Shown here one piece after another: positions 18,149 through 26,416 of a stretch of 64,000 nucleotides of DNA. Source of the stretch: Mediterranea massiliensis (GTDB lineage: Bacteria; Bacteroidota; Bacteroidia; Bacteroidales; Bacteroidaceae); NCBI GenBank assembly GCA_015060685.1, contig SUXZ01000006.1:1-64000 (forward strand), given 5' to 3'. A program made the translations under genes and the position numbers. Positions within the stretch are counted from its first letter, which is position 1, and every line of letters begins with the position of its first letter. The notes beneath the pieces were generated by a model that made no database searches, was not told the origin of the DNA, and worked only from the letters and a program-made list of their open reading frames with translations.

Positions 18149-20284
18149 CTATTCTTTTTTGTCCTTATCACCAAACCAACGGCGCAATACATGATAGCGA
18201 CTGGTCGTAGTAGAGTGCATACTGGGTTGAAACAACGATACGCTTTCCTGCGGATCACCATATTGGTCGGGATAGAGCAACATGATGCTGCTATGACTGA
18301 AGTTCTTGGAGAGTTGCATAGGCAATCGTTCGAACGATGGCTGGTAAGAGATGAAACCGCTACGGGCACTGACCACCACAAACAGGTGGTCGTAGTTCAC
18401 CTTGTCGGCCAGTTCGGGCAAGTTGTCCCAACTATCCAAAAGGGCAAACTCGGCACGGATGCTTGGGTGTTTTTCCCTAACATATCCTTCTATATAGTTC
18501 GAGGTGGTTGAGTGGGTATGGAAATGTATCTTGCATCCCAACTGCTCCACAATACGGCAAAGGTGTTCCAGCCATTTATAGAATCCCACTTCGTACTCGG
18601 CTTTGACGGGCACAGCCACCACCACCCTACGCAACGTATTGGGCGGCATTACGCAACGCACCACCATTACCTCGTTACGGGTACCTTGTAGTACATTCTC
18701 CACAATCGAGCCGGAGAAAGTATCTACAATGTTTGCTTTGTGATGCAATCCCAATACCACCTCACCGGCATCATATTCCTTCATGGTGTGTACAATGCCC
18801 GATGCAACGTTTGTGCTGACACGACTAATCGTAATCATTTGCACATCGGCAGCAGCAGCAATCTTCTTAGCCTTCTCCAGATTCACCTTTCCTTGCATCA
18901 GTTGGCGTTGGCCTTGTTCATCGTCGAAGGCAACATTCAATCCTATCAAGCCATCCGGAATGCGTGGATTACGAATCATCATAGCCAGTTGTGTAAGCAC
19001 ATCCACCGTATCGGGATTGGAATAGGTAATCAGACATCGGCCGTGAGTAAGACCTTGGTTCTCTTCCAAATCGGCATCAGACATGGCTATGCCCCGTGCA
19101 GCATGCTCGGTGGCCAGCGAGCTGATGATACACGACATAAGTATCACCATTACCGTGCCGTTCAGCAGCACATCGTTCATCAGGTATTCGCCCGGAGCAA
19201 TCTCTATTTGCGTACCTATCATCACCATAGCCAAAGCACCCGCAGCATGGGCATTGGTCAGTCCGAACATCATGCTTCGCGAGTATCGTTTCATACCGAA
19301 AAACTTCTGCATGATGAAGGCCGGTATCCACTTGGTAGCGGTAGCGGTAAGTATCATTATTAGGATAACCCACAACGACTCGGCACCCTTAAAGAGCACC
19401 TGGATATTGATAATCATTCCCACACCGATAAGGAAATAGGGGATGAACAACGCATTGCCCACAAACTCGATACGGTTCATCAAAGGAGATACTTTCGGTA
19501 TCAGTCTGTTGAGCACCAAACCGGCTAAGAATGCACCTAACAATCCTTCCAAACCTGCCAACTCGGCAAGGGCGGCACTGAAGAATACCATTGCCAACAC
19601 AAAGATGTATTGCATCACATTGTCGTTGTAGCGGCGGAAGAACTTGCGGCCGATATAAGGGAAACAGATGATTACGAACGCACCATAGAGCACGAATTTC
19701 AGCACGAAACCAATCCAGAACAGCGCTCCGTTCTCCTGTCCTCGTGCCCCCACAATACCCGCCAGAATAAGCAGGGCAGCAAAGGTAGCTATGGCCGTAG
19801 CCACGATGGAGTAAACCACGCTCTCGTGTTTTTCCACACCGAAACGTCCCACAATGGGATAGGAAACCAACGTATGCGATGAAAAGATACAGGCCAGCAA
19901 CATGGAGGTCAGCAACGGGTAGTTCAGCACATACATGCCCACGCCCAGACCGATGACAAACGGCAAAATGAAAGTGAGCAGTCCGAACACCGCCCCACGC
20001 TTGCCGTAGCGGGCAAAGTTACCCATATCCATCTCCAAGCCGGCAAGGAACATGATGTAATAGATGCCCACTTTTCCGAAGAGTTCAAAGCTACTGTCGC
20101 GTTCAAGCAGATTGAAGCCATGCACACCTACCAAAAGGCCGGCCAGGATTAGCCCAATGACATGAGGAATGCGCAATTTGCTCAACAATAAAGGAGCAAA
20201 AAGGATGATGACCAACACCAAGAAGAATATCCAAGTGGGATCGGTAATCGGTAGTTTAAAGTTTAAGCCCAGCCAATCTATCAT
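18149..20284 (-). CDS. Kef/CPA2-type cation:proton antiporter with C-terminal Usp-like domains
   Basis: A 711-residue protein: about 12 transmembrane helices in residues 1-400 (Na+/H+ exchanger domain), then a cytoplasmic part (about 430-700) resembling two universal-stress-protein folds. The ATG at 20284 (MIDWLGLNF) is chosen: the open frame runs on upstream to 20851, but that part overlaps asd on the other strand and is low-complexity. Members exchange Na+ or K+ for protons; the Usp-like tail probably senses nucleotides. Because c-di-AMP often controls K+ transport, a link to cdaA is possible but purely speculative. Confidence 0.85.
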   Translation of the reverse strand: MIDWLGLNFKLPITDPTWIFFLVLVIILFAPLLLSKLRIPHVIGLILAGLLVGVHGFNLLERDSSFELFGKVGIYYIMFLAGLEMDMGNFARYGKRGAVFGLLTFILPFVIGLGVGMYVLNYPLLTSMLLACIFSSHTLVSYPIVGRFGVEKHESVVYSIVATAIATFAALLILAGIVGARGQENGALFWIGFVLKFVLYGAFVIICFPYIGRKFFRRYNDNVMQYIFVLAMVFFSAALAELAGLEGLLGAFLAGLVLNRLIPKVSPLMNRIEFVGNALFIPYFLIGVGMIINIQVLFKGAESLWVILIMILTATATKWIPAFIMQKFFGMKRYSRSMMFGLTNAHAAGALAMVMIGTQIEIAPGEYLMNDVLLNGTVMVILMSCIISSLATEHAARGIAMSDADLEENQGLTHGRCLITYSNPDTVDVLTQLAMMIRNPRIPDGLIGLNVAFDDEQGQRQLMQGKVNLEKAKKIAAAADVQMITISRVSTNVASGIVHTMKEYDAGEVVLGLHHKANIVDTFSGSIVENVLQGTRNEVMVVRCVMPPNTLRRVVVAVPVKAEYEVGFYKWLEHLCRIVEQLGCKIHFHTHSTTSNYIEGYVREKHPSIRAEFALLDSWDNLPELADKVNYDHLFVVVSARSGFISYQPSFERLPMQLSKNFSHSSIMLLYPDQYGDPQESVSLFQPSMHSTTTSRYHVLRRWFGDKDKKE

Positions 20285-20341
20285 GTCAAAATAATGCAAG
20301 TCATGGTTATTGAGTGCAAAATAAAGAAAAAAAAACCATTT

Positions 20342-20375
20342 TTTGCCGATATTACAGCAAAATGTTATACATTTG
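20342..20375 (+). promoter_or_regulatory. Promoter of asd
   Basis: TTTG (20342-20345) and TACATTTG (20368-20375) form a Bacteroidetes promoter with a 22-bp spacer, 36 bp upstream of the asd ATG. Confidence 0.6.
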
Positions 20376-20411
20376 CGCCCAATTTCTAACAAATAACAAA
20401 GTAAAATAGGT

Positions 20412-21422
20412 ATGAAAGTAGCCATTGTAGGAGCAAGCGGAGCCGTAGGACAAGAATTCTTGCGAGTGCTCGATGAAAGAAATTTTCCGCTGGACGAGTT
20501 AGTATTGTTTGGTTCAAGCCGCAGTGCAGGTAAGAAATACACTTTCCGTGGTAAAGAAATCGAGGTGAAACTTTTGCAACACAATGACGACTTTAAAGAT
20601 GTTGACATCGCCTTTACCTCCGCCGGTGGTGGCACATCCATCGAGTTTGCCGAAACCATTACCAAATACGGTGCCGTGATGATTGACAACTCAAGCGCCT
20701 TCCGCATGGACGCCGATGTACCCTTGGTAGTACCCGAAGTAAACCCCGAAGATGCATTGAACCGCCCTCGCGGCATCATTGCCAACCCTAACTGTACTAC
20801 TATCCAAATGGTAGTGGCACTGAAGGCCATCGAACAACTCTCGCACATCAAAACCGTACACGTTTCTACTTATCAGGCAGCAAGCGGTGCCGGTGCGGCA
20901 GCCATGGCCGAGTTGTACGAGCAATATCGCCAAGTATTGGCCAACGAGCCTGTTACCGTAGAGAAGTTTGCCTATCAGTTGGCCTTCAACCTCATCCCAC
21001 AAATCGACGTGTTTACCGACAACGGTTACACCAAGGAAGAGATGAAGATGTTCAACGAAACACGTAAAATCATGCACTCCGACATCAAGGTCAGTGCCAC
21101 TTGCGTACGCGTACCGGCACTTCGTTCACACTCGGAAAGCATCTGGGTGGAAACCGAACGCCCCATCAGCATCGAAGAGGCTCGTGAAGCATTTGCCAAC
21201 GGCGACGGCTTGGTATTGATGGACAACCCTGCCGAAAAGGAATACCCCATGCCTCTCTTCTTGGCTGGAAAGGATCCCGTATATGTGGGCCGCATCCGTA
21301 AGGATTTGACCAACGAAAACGGCCTTACCTTCTGGATTGTGGGCGACCAAATCAAGAAAGGCGCCGCTCTGAATGCTGTTCAAATTGCCGAATGGTTAAT
21401 CAAGAACGGCAATGTAAAGTAA
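20412..21422 (+). CDS. asd: Aspartate-semialdehyde dehydrogenase
   Basis: Reduces aspartyl-4-phosphate to aspartate semialdehyde with NADPH, the branch point to lysine, diaminopimelate, threonine and methionine. The Rossmann loop GASGAVG is at residues 7-13, the catalytic Cys128 lies in NPNCTT, and the His and Arg substrate residues fall in [13 protein letters not shown]. Length 336 is normal for the Gram-positive/Bacteroidetes type. It is monocistronic: own promoter upstream and a strong terminator downstream. Its product feeds the meso-diaminopimelate that MurE (also in the window) uses. Confidence 0.95.
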   Translation: MKVAIVGASGAVGQEFLRVLDERNFPLDELVLFGSSRSAGKKYTFRGKEIEVKLLQHNDDFKDVDIAFTSAGGGTSIEFAETITKYGAVMIDNSSAFRMDADVPLVVPEVNPEDALNRPRGIIANPNCTTIQMVVALKAIEQLSHIKTVHVSTYQAASGAGAAAMAELYEQYRQVLANEPVTVEKFAYQLAFNLIPQIDVFTDNGYTKEEMKMFNETRKIMHSDIKVSATCVRVPALRSHSESIWVETERPISIEEAREAFANGDGLVLMDNPAEKEYPMPLFLAGKDPVYVGRIRKDLTNENGLTFWIVGDQIKKGAALNAVQIAEWLIKNGNVK

Positions 21423-21454
21423 GCGTTTACAGATAGACAGAAACTTATAAATAG

Positions 21455-21496
21455 AGGCTGACTAAGAAGTCGTAGGACTGATTAGTTAGCCTTTTT
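21455..21496 (+). terminator. Terminator after asd
   Basis: AGGCTGACTAA (21455-21465) pairs, with one G-T wobble, with TTAGTTAGCCT (21482-21492) and is followed by a T-rich tail. Confidence 0.8.
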
Positions 21497-21550
21497 ATTG
21501 AACATACGTTTGTTAAAAAGTCATAAAAACACGACTTAATGTAATTTGCA

Positions 21551-21582
21551 TTTGTCTATATGTAAAGTTTGCATTACATTTG
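21551..21582 (+). promoter_or_regulatory. Consensus Bacteroidetes promoter of the membrane protein/XRE pair
   Basis: TTTG (21551-21554), a 20-bp spacer and TACATTTG (21575-21582): a textbook match. A second TTTG inside the spacer (21568-21571) could be an overlapping element. The ATG is 19 bp downstream. Confidence 0.75.
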
Positions 21583-21600
21583 CAGCGAACATTAAAAAAC

Positions 21601-22077
21601 ATGAGTATGAAATCTAATTATTTATTTCCAATTGTCTTTAGAAAGATTGGTTGGGGATTGTTTATTCCATTCCTTATATGGGGAGTAGGTTACTTAATTA
21701 GCGGTGGGACATTCATTGAAATTGCTGGTTCTAATACGTTAGCACTATTTGACGGCTTAACTGATACCAACATCTTTTCAATAGCAAAAAACGATTCTTG
21801 GACTGATGAAATCATTGTTGTTTTCCTAACGATTTCAATGTTATTCATTGGCTTCTCTAAAGAAAAAGACGAAGACGAATGTATAGCAAGCATCAGAATG
21901 AATGCTTTAATATGGGCTATTATGGTAAATAGCATATTATTAATAATCTGCACATTGGTTATATTCGGTACCCCTTATTTAAATTTTATGACCATATATA
22001 TGTTCAGCCTTTTGTTTTTATTCATTACAAGATATTTCTGGACACTTTATCGTTTTAGACGAGATGCGGTTATATAG
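21601..22077 (+). CDS. Predicted membrane protein paired with an XRE regulator
   Basis: A 158-residue protein of unknown function with about four transmembrane helices (near 14-34, 74-92, 102-121, 127-147). The ATG at 21601 is preferred because the promoter -7 box overlaps any start further upstream. The sequence is notably AT-rich compared with its neighbours, as is the downstream regulator, suggesting separate ancestry. Pairs of a small membrane protein with a YozG-like HTH regulator are widespread, sometimes in stress or antimicrobial-response loci, but no function can be assigned. Confidence 0.75.
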   Translation: MSMKSNYLFPIVFRKIGWGLFIPFLIWGVGYLISGGTFIEIAGSNTLALFDGLTDTNIFSIAKNDSWTDEIIVVFLTISMLFIGFSKEKDEDECIASIRMNALIWAIMVNSILLIICTLVIFGTPYLNFMTIYMFSLLFLFITRYFWTLYRFRRDAVI

Positions 22078-22100
22078 TAGTAAATTTAACAGAGATTATT

Positions 22101-22301
22101 ATGACTAACAATATCCGCGTTGAGCGAGCCATTAAACGTATGACGCAACAACAATTGGCCGAATTAGTAAACGTAAGCCGTCAAACAATTAATGCCATTG
22201 AGCAAGGGAAATATGTGCCTTCTACTGTATTGGCATTGAAAATTTCAAAAGTATTTGGAAAAAGGTTGGATGACATTTTCCAATTAGAAGATGGCGACTA
22301 A
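22101..22301 (+). CDS. Small XRE/Cro-C1 family transcriptional regulator
   Basis: A 66-residue protein that is almost entirely a helix-turn-helix domain: QQQLAELVNVSRQTINAIEQGKYVPS (about 16-41) contains helices 2 and 3 with the recognition sequence SRQTINAIEQGK. It matches the YozG/YhbI-type minimal regulators. It follows the membrane protein by 23 bp and probably autoregulates that operon. AT-rich like its partner. Confidence 0.9.
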   Translation: MTNNIRVERAIKRMTQQQLAELVNVSRQTINAIEQGKYVPSTVLALKISKVFGKRLDDIFQLEDGD

Positions 22302-22330
22302 TTGTTTTTTATAAAATATTACTATATTTG
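22302..22330 (+). promoter_or_regulatory. Promoter of the DUF4878 lipoprotein gene
   Basis: TATATTTG (22323-22330) fits the -7 consensus, with a partial -33 (TTG at 22302-22304, 18-bp spacer). It implies a leader of about 85 nt before the ATG. Confidence 0.5.
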
Positions 22331-22351
22331 CCCCGACCAACAATCATCAGC

Positions 22352-22378
22352 GATAGTCCTACCGAGGCTCTGACTATC
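22352..22378 (+). promoter_or_regulatory. Hairpin in the 5' leader of the DUF4878 gene
   Basis: GATAGTC (22352-22358) pairs perfectly with GACTATC (22372-22378) around a 13-nt loop that contains a further possible CCT/AGG pairing. It lies in the predicted long leader; function unknown. Confidence 0.5.
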
Positions 22379-22422
22379 TGCCGATTACATTAAGAGCCTT
22401 GCATTATTAACTCTTAAAAACT

Positions 22423-22827
22423 ATGCTTATGAAAAGAGTATTGTCAATTTTTGCTATAGTAGCAGCATTGTTCATGGTATCTTGTGGAGGTTCTACTCCA
22501 TCGGATGCTGCGGTCGAAGTTTACCAAATGATCATTGATGGCAAATACGATGCCGTAGCCGAAAACATGTACTACGAAAGCACCGACGCTGAAGAAGTTG
22601 AACAAAGCAAAGCTTTGATTGCATCTATGCTGAAAGAAAAAGCTGCCCCGCAATTCGAAAAGAAAGGTGGCATCAAGAACGTAGAAGCCTTGAGCGAAAC
22701 CATTGCAGGAGATGGTCAATCGGCCGTTGTCGAGTTGAAGATTACTTATGGTGATGGTTCGGAAGAAACCGAAAAAGCTGAAATGAAGCTCGACGGTGGC
22801 GAATGGAAACCTGCCGTGGATAAGTAA
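22423..22827 (+). CDS. DUF4878 domain lipoprotein
   Basis: A 134-residue small lipoprotein with lipobox ending at the Cys of MVSCGG. The mature part (SDAAVEVYQMIIDGKYDAVAENMYY ... EMKLDGGEWKPAVDK) has the NTF2-like fold of DUF4878/DUF4878-related lipoproteins. No enzyme function is known. ATG at 22423 or 22429; the second (MKRVLSIF) gives a cleaner signal peptide. It is monocistronic with its own promoter and terminator. Confidence 0.82.
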   Translation: MLMKRVLSIFAIVAALFMVSCGGSTPSDAAVEVYQMIIDGKYDAVAENMYYESTDAEEVEQSKALIASMLKEKAAPQFEKKGGIKNVEALSETIAGDGQSAVVELKITYGDGSEETEKAEMKLDGGEWKPAVDK

Positions 22828-22848
22828 TTCCGTATAAACGATTCATTC

Positions 22849-22880
22849 AGGCGGTGTGCCATGTCGCACACCGCCTTTTT
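22849..22880 (+). terminator. Strong terminator after the DUF4878 gene
   Basis: AGGCGGTGTG (22849-22858) pairs with CACACCGCCT (22867-22876), loop of 8, followed by TTTTT. Confidence 0.92.
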
Positions 22881-22892
22881 CATACACACGCC

Positions 22893-23513
22893 ATGCACAG
22901 AAGCACCATAGCCATACTACTTTGTCTAACGTTATTAACAACAATAGGATGCAACGGCAATGCCCCTACTCCACGTAGCGACGTGGATAGCTTGCTTGTA
23001 CACCTCGAAGAGGGCGACTTGGTTTTCCGTCGTGGCATCGGCTTTGTGGGACATGTTGTAACGATGGCCGATACGGAAGGGCGCTACTCGCATGTAGGTA
23101 TCGTGGTATACAAGGATAGTGTCCCCTACATAGTGCATGCCGTGCCCCACGAGCACGACTTCGAAGGCGATTTCGACCGAGTGAAGTGCGAAGATGCACG
23201 TAGTTTTATCGGCAGATACACCGAATGTGTTGCGGGCATTTACCGTCCGCAAGTAAGCGATTCGTTGAAATCCATCGCCGCCAACCATGCCCTACGGCTT
23301 AGCGTAAAACAAGTACCCTTCGATCACGACTACAACCTCGACGACACCACCGCCCTCTATTGCACCGAACTCATCGAATACGTCTATGGTCTGGTGGGCC
23401 TCTCCATCAGCGAAGGCCGCCGCACGGACATCAACCTTCCCGGCATGACGGGACAATACATTATGCCCTCCGATTTGACGAAGTGTAGCAAGGTGGAGGA
23501 AATAATATTTTGA
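22893..23513 (+). CDS. YiiX/YebB-like permuted papain-fold lipoprotein
   Basis: A 206-residue predicted lipoprotein (signal ending TTIGC) of the YiiX/YebB branch of the NlpC/P60 superfamily, with the circularly permuted order: GDLVFRRG, then YSHVGIVV (catalytic His), then ALYCTELIEYVY (catalytic Cys). The start at 22893 (MHRSTIAIL) gives the signal peptide; a frame extension upstream lies in the preceding terminator. Permuted papain-like proteins act on peptide or lipid amide bonds; the substrate here is unknown. Confidence 0.83.
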   Translation: MHRSTIAILLCLTLLTTIGCNGNAPTPRSDVDSLLVHLEEGDLVFRRGIGFVGHVVTMADTEGRYSHVGIVVYKDSVPYIVHAVPHEHDFEGDFDRVKCEDARSFIGRYTECVAGIYRPQVSDSLKSIAANHALRLSVKQVPFDHDYNLDDTTALYCTELIEYVYGLVGLSISEGRRTDINLPGMTGQYIMPSDLTKCSKVEEIIF

Positions 23514-23588
23514 TATGAAAAGCCCTATTTTATCAATAGGTAGTGTAAGTTGTCTTATACTGATATAGCGAGAAAATGCTCAAATAAA

Positions 23589-23620
23589 TTTGGCATTCCG
23601 CTCAGCTTGCACTATCTTTA
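23589..23620 (+). promoter_or_regulatory. Promoter of the namZ salvage operon
   Basis: TTTG (23589-23592), a 20-bp spacer and TATCTTTA (23613-23620, one base off TAnnTTTG). The ATG is 22 bp downstream. It is the only convincing promoter before the six-gene run. Confidence 0.6.
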
Positions 23621-23642
23621 CACCATCTTTAAAACTACAACT

Positions 23643-24815
23643 ATGAACAGACTACTTATACTGGTTCTTGCCCTGTGCTGTACGTTGATTGCTTGCCAAG
23701 CGCAAACGGCCGAGCGCGTAGTGGTGGGGGCCGAACAAACCGACCGATACTTGCCGCTACTGGATGGTAAGCGGGTGGCCATCTTCTCCAACCACACCGG
23801 CATGGTGGGCGACAAGCATCTATTAGATGTGCTGATAGAGAACGGCGTGAACGTAACGGCCATCTTTTCGCCCGAACATGGTTTTCGCGGCAATGCTGAT
23901 GCCGGTGAGCATGTGTCAAGTTCGGTGGACAAAAAGACGGGCGTGCCTATCTTGTCGCTATACGATGGCAAGGGGAACAAACCCAGCACGGCCTCGATGC
24001 AGAAATTCGACATCTTAGTCATGGACATACAGGATGTGGGGCTGCGCTTCTACACCTACTACATAACGATGTGCCGACTGATGGATGCGTGTGCCGAACA
24101 GGGACGGGAGGTGTTATTGCTCGACCGCCCCAACCCGAACGGACACTATGTGGACGGCCCCATCTTGGATATGAAATACAAATCGGGCGTGGGTTGGCTG
24201 CCCATCCCCGTGGTGCATGGCATGACATTGGGCGAGCTGGCACAGATGGTGAATGGCGAAGGATGGTTACCCGAAAAGCGACAATGCACGCTCACCATCA
24301 TCCCCTGCCTGAACTACACGCATCAAACCTTTTACGAACTGCCCATTGCGCCCTCGCCCAACCTGCCCAACATGAAGGCCGTCTATCTATACCCCTCCAT
24401 CTGCCTGTTCGAAGGCACACCCGTCAGCTTAGGCCGCGGCACCGACATGCCCTTCCAGGTATATGGACACCCCGCCATGAAGGGATACGACTTCAGCTTT
24501 ACACCCCGAAGCAAGGCGGGTGCAAAGAATCCGCCGCAACAAAACAAGTTGTGTCATGGGGTAGATTTAAGAAACTTAAGCAACGAAGCGATTTGGACGA
24601 AAGGGTTGGATTTGACCTACGTAATCGATGCCTACCGCAACCTGAAGATGGGCGACAAATTCTTTACCTCGTTCTTCAATCTGCTGATTGGTACCGACAA
24701 AGTGAAGAAGATGATTATCGAAGGAAAGAGTGCCGAGGAGATTCGCGCCACCTGGCAAGAGGATGTGGAGAAGTTTAAGGAGCAACGAAAACCGTACTTG
24801 TTATATAACGATTAG
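23643..24815 (+). CDS. namZ: Exo-beta-N-acetylmuramidase NamZ family (DUF1343) lipoprotein
   Basis: A 390-residue protein of the DUF1343 (YbbC/NamZ, GH171) family, known to release MurNAc from the non-reducing ends of peptidoglycan fragments. A signal peptide with lipobox LIAC places it at the cell surface or periplasm. Family stretches visible are VAIFSNHTGMV, IFSPEHGFRG, SLYDG, DIQDVGLRFYTY, LDRPNPNG and PSPNLPNMKAVYLYPSICLFEGTPVSLGRGT. The start at 23643 follows the promoter by 22 bp; upstream extension lacks a signal peptide. It heads the operon with a symporter, glycosyltransferase, lytic-transglycosylase-like fusion, AmpG-type permease and BadF kinase, supporting a role in peptidoglycan recycling. 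Confidence 0.88.
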   Translation: MNRLLILVLALCCTLIACQAQTAERVVVGAEQTDRYLPLLDGKRVAIFSNHTGMVGDKHLLDVLIENGVNVTAIFSPEHGFRGNADAGEHVSSSVDKKTGVPILSLYDGKGNKPSTASMQKFDILVMDIQDVGLRFYTYYITMCRLMDACAEQGREVLLLDRPNPNGHYVDGPILDMKYKSGVGWLPIPVVHGMTLGELAQMVNGEGWLPEKRQCTLTIIPCLNYTHQTFYELPIAPSPNLPNMKAVYLYPSICLFEGTPVSLGRGTDMPFQVYGHPAMKGYDFSFTPRSKAGAKNPPQQNKLCHGVDLRNLSNEAIWTKGLDLTYVIDAYRNLKMGDKFFTSFFNLLIGTDKVKKMIIEGKSAEEIRATWQEDVEKFKEQRKPYLLYND

Positions 24816-24845
24816 CGGTTAGTGATTAGTGGTTAACTGTTTTAA

Positions 24846-24870
24846 TTCAAAATTCATAATTCATAATTCA
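24846..24870. repeat. Low-complexity AATTCAT repeat between namZ and the symporter gene
   Basis: Successive AATTCA-type units (AATTCAAAATTCAT, AATTCAT, AATTCAA) fill the spacer just upstream of the symporter ATG. Similar AT-rich tandem units occur before mraY (about 62133-62158). Confidence 0.6.
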
Positions 24871-24871
24871 A

Positions 24872-26329
24872 ATGACTACCGCTTGGATTGTACTTATCAC
24901 CATTGCATGCTACTTTGCATTGCTATTCATCATATCGTGGATAACCGGTCGCAAGGCCGATAACGCCGGCTTCTTTACCGGCAACCGCAAGTCGTCGGTG
25001 TTCATGGCCACCTTTGCCATGATTGGTGCCGCCATATCGGGGGTAACGTTCATCTCGGTGCCCGGCTCGGTGGCCACCAACTGCTACTCGTACATGCAGA
25101 TGACGCTCGGTTTCTTCGTTGGCTCCATCATCATTGCCTTGGTGCTGATTCCGATGTTCTACCGCATGAACCTGCTCAGCATTTACGGCTACTTGGAAAA
25201 CCGCTTCGGCCTCTCTACCTATCGCACGGGGGCATGGTTCTTCTTCGTGTCGAAGATGTTGGGAGCATCGGTGCGCTTCTTCGTGGTGTGCGTGGTGTTG
25301 CAAAACTTAGTGTTCGATACCCTTGGCATTCCCTTTGCCCTGAACGTGGTGCTGACGGTGGCCCTTATCTGGCTATACTCCTTCCAAGGAGGGGTGAAGT
25401 CGCTCATCTGGACCGATTCGCTGAAAACCTTCTGCTTGATTGCCTCCATTGTTTGTTGCATCTTCGTCATTGCGGGCAACTTGCACTATAGCTTCGGCGA
25501 GATGACTACGGCCATAGCCGACCACCCCACCAGCCGCATCTTCTTCTTCGACGACCCTAACGACGGCCGTTACTTCTGGAAGCAGTTTACGGCCGGTGTG
25601 TTCATGATTATTGCCATGACGGGCCTTGACCAAGACCTGATGCAACGCACCTTGAGTTGCAAGAACTTCCGCGATTCGCAGAAGAACATGATAGTCAGTT
25701 CGTTTATTCAAATCTTCCTCATCGGATTGTTCCTATTGCTCGGCACGTTGCTCTACCTCTACCAAGAGGCCAACATGCCCGGTAGCCAAGTGGCCGGCGA
25801 TGCCCTGTTCAGTGCCGTGGTGTGGAGCGAGGGGTTCCCTACGTTTGTGGGCATTGTCTTCATTATCGGACTGATAGCCGCCTCTTACTCGGCCGCCGGT
25901 AGTGCGCTGACGGCCCTCACCACCTCGTTCACGGTGGATATCCTGGAGGCCAACAAGCGACAAGACGAAGCCAAACTGACCAAAACACGCAAGAGGGTAC
26001 ACGTGGCCATGTCGGCACTGATGGTATTGGTTATCATCGCCTTCTACTACCTGAACAACGATAGTGCCATCAATGCGGTGTATAGCTTGGCTTCCTACAC
26101 CTACGGCCCCATTCTGGGTATGTTCTTCTTCGGATTGGCATGCCGCAAGCCGGTGCGCGACAAGTGGGTACCCGTAGCTGCCATTGCCTCGCCCATCATC
26201 TGCTACATCCTTCAAAGCAATAGCGAGAAGTGGTTTGGCGGCTATCAAATCAGCTTCGAACTGCTCATTATCAATGGTGCCATTACGGCGTTGCTACTGA
26301 GCATGCTTCAATTGAGAATTAAAAATTAA
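24872..26329 (+). CDS. Sodium:solute symporter (SSS family), probably for sugar/muramic acid
   Basis: A 485-residue inner-membrane protein with about 13 helices of the SSS (SGLT/PutP) family: ADNAGFFTGNRKSSVFMATFAMIGAAISGVTF is the typical helix-1 region, and GLIAASYSAAGSALTALTTSFTVDI is the conserved sodium-site helix. Its place directly after namZ suggests import of the MurNAc (or a related sugar) released by NamZ. This resembles MurNAc utilisation loci in Tannerella, but the substrate is inferred from context only. Confidence 0.85.
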   Translation: MTTAWIVLITIACYFALLFIISWITGRKADNAGFFTGNRKSSVFMATFAMIGAAISGVTFISVPGSVATNCYSYMQMTLGFFVGSIIIALVLIPMFYRMNLLSIYGYLENRFGLSTYRTGAWFFFVSKMLGASVRFFVVCVVLQNLVFDTLGIPFALNVVLTVALIWLYSFQGGVKSLIWTDSLKTFCLIASIVCCIFVIAGNLHYSFGEMTTAIADHPTSRIFFFDDPNDGRYFWKQFTAGVFMIIAMTGLDQDLMQRTLSCKNFRDSQKNMIVSSFIQIFLIGLFLLLGTLLYLYQEANMPGSQVAGDALFSAVVWSEGFPTFVGIVFIIGLIAASYSAAGSALTALTTSFTVDILEANKRQDEAKLTKTRKRVHVAMSALMVLVIIAFYYLNNDSAINAVYSLASYTYGPILGMFFFGLACRKPVRDKWVPVAAIASPIICYILQSNSEKWFGGYQISFELLIINGAITALLLSMLQLRIKN

Positions 26330-26347
26330 AAGTTAAAAATTAAATGC

Positions 26348-26410
26348 GGACGCATCATGCTGCGTCCCTACAATCCTACTTACTACTTGACTACTCACTA
26401 CTTGACTACT
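26348..26410. repeat. Spacer with hairpin and 14-bp tandem repeat
   Basis: GGACGCA (26348-26354) pairs with TGCGTCC (26361-26367); then ACTACTTGACTACT occurs twice (26382-26395 and 26397-26410). It lies between the symporter stop and the GT2 start, inside the operon, and could attenuate or process the message. Confidence 0.65.
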
Positions 26411-26416
26411 AAAGAT

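Noticed and set aside
20285..20851. N-terminal extension of the antiporter frame (to 900 residues)
   Set aside because: It runs through asd on the opposite strand and is low-complexity; the protein family starts at MIDWLG (20284).
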